DNA of 33,924 bases from Gordonia sp. UBA7599 (GTDB lineage: Bacteria > Actinomycetota > Actinomycetes > Mycobacteriales > Mycobacteriaceae). This document shows positions 32,128-33,924 of the stretch, piece by piece. The position numbers and the translations under genes are program-made. The stretch lies in the NCBI GenBank assembly GCA_002477755.1, contig DLKD01000069.1, positions 525 through 34,448 on the forward strand, given 5' to 3'. Numbering within the stretch: the stretch's first letter is position 1; each line of letters opens with the position of its first letter. The notes beneath the pieces were generated by a model that was given only the letters and a program-made list of their open reading frames with translations, was not told the origin of the DNA and did not search any database.

Positions 32128-33603
32128 TCAGAGCGCGACTGTCTGCGCCGACTCGACGTCCCGGTAGCGCTCGGGGCTGCACGTCAGCACGATGACCTGC
32201 GCATTCTCACCGGCCCGCGTGAGGACTCGATTCATCTTCGCTGTCCGGTCCGGGTCGGAGTGACCCAGGGCGTCGTCGATGATCACCGGCACGCCGTCAT
32301 GCTCGTCGACCAGCATCGCGCAGGCCAGCCGGGCGATGATGCCGATCTGCTCACGGGTGCCCATCGACAGCTCGTCGAAGGACACGGTCGTCCCATCCAG
32401 GGTGCGGGAGGCGACGCGCAGGCCCCCATCGACGTCGAATCGCACGCCGGTGCCGAACAACGGCTGGGCCAGATCTTCCAGATGACGTCGCAGCGGTTCG
32501 CTGAACCGTGCGTGCGCCGCGTCGCGGCGCTCGTTCACCACCGTCCGCAACAGCCGTGCCGCGCGGGCCCGGGCATCCACGCGCGCCAGTTCAGCCTGCG
32601 CCGCAACGTGGGTGGCAGCGGCCTCGTCGCGACGGTCACGTCTCGCATCCTCCCGACACACCTCGATTCGCGCACGCGCCTGCGCGAGCCGCTGGTCGAG
32701 TTCCGCACGGTCGGAGTCCAGTGCTGCGAGCCGGGCGTCGAGTACTGCAACTTGCTGCTCAGCATCGGTCGGGTTCGCCTCCTCAAGCTCGGAGCGCAAC
32801 ACCTTCTCCGCGGCGCAGGCACTGACCAGTGCCTGCACGCCATCAGCGATCCGGGCCTCCACGTCGGCATCGGGGACCTCCCGCCGCGATTGCTCCAGCG
32901 CTTGCGCCAGGTCCGCCATCTGGTTGTCGATGCGCGCCACGTCGTCGGCCGCCCGTTGCTCGGCGGCAGCGAGCTCGACGGTACGCCGGCAGGATGCCGC
33001 AACGGCGCGCTCCGCGGCGAGAAGGGAAGCGGCGCACTCGCGTTCGGCCGACCGCCGGGTGGTCAGGTCGGACTCGGTGCCCGCACTGGCGGCAGCCTCC
33101 TCCGACTCGGCTGTGCCCGCCCCGGCGTCGGCCCCGCCGGCTTGATCGGCCAGCCGAGCGACAACGCCGCGCAGCTCGTCGATATCGGCATCTCCACAGA
33201 CCCGGTCGGCTTCGGATCGCGCCACCATCACCTGCGGCTCGATCACCAACCGCGCCTCACCCAGGCCGATGGTCTCGTCCAAGTCGGTGGCTCCGTGGGC
33301 AGCGCACAGCCGAGACGCTTGCTGCACGAGGGCGTCGCGCTGTTGTGCAAGGTTGGCGGCGTTCACGGCGGGGGCCAATTCAACGCGGACCGCACCGGGC
33401 ACCTCGACGACGGTCTCCCCGACGATGCTCAGGTCCTCACCGCGGGCACCGATGTCGGCCCCGTCGACGAGTACGGGCAGGTCCCCGAGCGCGACGATCC
33501 GCACACTCGTGGCCAGCGCTTCGACGCGCGCCGACGTCGCCCGCAGTTGTTCGCGCAAGTCCCGCGCCTGCGCAAGCACCTCGCCGTCGACGGTGTTCGC
33601 GGC
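32128..33603 (-). CDS. YhaN-like coiled-coil AAA ATPase, C-terminal part (cut by join)
   Basis: About 490 residues of the C-terminal half of a large SMC/Rad50-like ATPase. A long Ala/Glu/Arg-rich coiled coil (about the first 330 residues read here) leads to a C-terminal ATPase lobe with the signature-like [15 protein letters not shown], Walker [17 protein letters not shown] and a final [11 protein letters not shown], as in YhaN-type proteins that usually pair with an SbcD-like nuclease. The frame is open up to a TAG at 33604-33606, but the residues just before it are where foreign sequence starts, so the gene is truncated by the contig join rather than complete. GTG at 33579 is only the first possible start, not the real one. 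The N-terminal Walker A lobe and partner are missing. Confidence 0.8.
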   Translation of the reverse strand, partial: AANTVDGEVLAQARDLREQLRATSARVEALATSVRIVALGDLPVLVDGADIGARGEDLSIVGETVVEVPGAVRVELAPAVNAANLAQQRDALVQQASRLCAAHGATDLDETIGLGEARLVIEPQVMVARSEADRVCGDADIDELRGVVARLADQAGGADAGAGTAESEEAAASAGTESDLTTRRSAERECAASLLAAERAVAASCRRTVELAAAEQRAADDVARIDNQMADLAQALEQSRREVPDADVEARIADGVQALVSACAAEKVLRSELEEANPTDAEQQVAVLDARLAALDSDRAELDQRLAQARARIEVCREDARRDRRDEAAATHVAAQAELARVDARARAARLLRTVVNERRDAAHARFSEPLRRHLEDLAQPLFGTGVRFDVDGGLRVASRTLDGTTVSFDELSMGTREQIGIIARLACAMLVDEHDGVPVIIDDALGHSDPDRTAKMNRVLTRAGENAQVIVLTCSPERYRDVESAQTVAL

Positions 33604-33721
33604 CTATAACCACTACGCCGGGCCGAAAGATATCACGATCTGGCGCTACAACCACCACGAGGGCGGCGGCACCTACCAGAAGCAGGCCCAGATCAGCTTT
33701 CTGCGCACGCTCTGGGGCTGA
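33584..33721 (+). pseudogene. C-terminal fragment of an acetyl-xylan esterase (foreign, at join)
   Basis: The plus strand reads [20 protein letters not shown] followed by [20 protein letters not shown] and ends RTLWG with TGA at 33719. This is the C-terminus of a family 7 carbohydrate esterase / cephalosporin C deacetylase: Thermotoga acetyl-xylan esterase ends with the same [15 protein letters not shown] and NNHEGGG blocks. The HHEGGG histidine is the catalytic histidine. Only ~45 residues are present; before 33584 the same frame is nonsense that overlaps the opposite-strand ATPase. It is therefore a fragment joined to this contig, not a functional gene here. Confidence 0.85.
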
Positions 33722-33729
33722 GACGCAAG

Positions 33730-33791
33730 GCCGGGAGGCAAAGAGACGCCGTATTCGGCCGCCCGCCTCTGCGTCTCCCTGCCTCCCCGGC
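33730..33791 (+). terminator. Long imperfect hairpin after the esterase fragment
   Basis: GCCGGGAGGCA and GAGACGC (33730-33749) pair with GCGTCTC and TGCCTCCCCGGC (33771-33791), allowing one extra C, around a ~20-base loop. It starts 9 bases after the esterase stop, so it is a plausible terminator of that gene in its source genome. Confidence 0.5.
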
Positions 33792-33862
33792 ACGCCCGCC
33801 CGAAGCCTGGTACAATACGAGCTTGGCTAGCAGAGAGCCAGGGCTCGTGCAGCGTCTTTCGA

Positions 33863-33898
33863 CCCCTCCCCCTACCCCCTCCCCTGACAGGGGAGGGG
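33863..33898. repeat. C-rich repeat with hairpin and quadruplex potential
   Basis: CCCCTCCCCT (33876-33885) pairs perfectly with AGGGGAGGGG (33889-33898) around a 3-base loop. The preceding CCCCTCCCCCTACCCC adds further C runs, so the minus strand has four consecutive runs of four or more G. Such elements are common dispersed repeats in some Chloroflexota genomes; nothing similar occurs in the rest of the window. The flanking 33792-33862 and 33899-33924 hold no recognised gene; TACAAT at 33811 is -10-like. Confidence 0.5.
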
Positions 33899-33924
33899 AA
33901 ATACATCTGGCTTTGTGGTGCGGT

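Overview
The window is GC-rich DNA from a mycolic-acid actinobacterium (order Mycobacteriales, most like Gordonia or a relative). The basis is gene order: on the minus strand argS-lysA-hom-thrC-thrB-rho ... rpmE-prfA-prmC-sua5-wecA-atpI-atpB-atpE-atpF-atpH follows the core chromosome order known from Mycobacterium tuberculosis (argS through the atp operon). GTG starts, GTGA stop/start overlaps and leaderless-looking promoters (TANNNT about 7 nt before the start codon) fit this group.

Layout. 1-2700 (minus): 5' part of the F0F1 ATP synthase operon (atpI, atpB, atpE, atpF, start of atpH). 2714-8009 (minus): a tightly packed run rpmE, prfA, prmC, sua5/tsaC, a divergent glyA-like gene and wecA. 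8010-16552 (plus): a three-gene operon inserted between rpmE and rho, where M. tuberculosis has nothing. It encodes a 1787-residue GltB-like glutamate synthase, a CysJ-like diflavin reductase and a divergent HemS/ChuS-like heme-utilisation protein, behind a promoter whose spacer carries a good match to the IdeR/DtxR iron box. 16607-18475 (minus): rho with its own promoter. 18701-25047 (minus): threonine/lysine pathway genes thrB, thrC, hom, lysA, then argS. 25163-31167: accessory genes: a DUF305 protein (plus), an MFS transporter and a Tat-exported GH31 glycosidase (minus), and a ClC channel/transporter (plus). 31201-31273: tRNA-Arg(CCG) (minus). 31383-32108: an unusual single ORF joining a MazF/PemK toxin-like domain to a DivIVA/Wag31 N-terminal domain. 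32128 to about 33603 (minus): C-terminal half of a YhaN-like coiled-coil ATPase.

The last ~320 bases do not belong with the rest. At about 33584-33604 the ATPase frame stops abruptly and the plus strand becomes the C-terminus of an acetyl-xylan esterase, followed by a long hairpin and a C-rich dispersed repeat reminiscent of Chloroflexota. I read this as a chimeric assembly join.

The most interesting system is the 8.1-16.6 kb operon. A glutamate synthase large subunit is paired with an iron-free NADPH-FAD-FMN reductase instead of the usual iron-sulfur GltD subunit, together with a HemS-like protein and an apparent iron-responsive operator. This suggests an iron-limitation module (iron-sparing glutamate synthesis and/or heme-iron use). 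The MazF-DivIVA fusion is the second most interesting item. All functional proposals rest on reading the sequence; no search was run.
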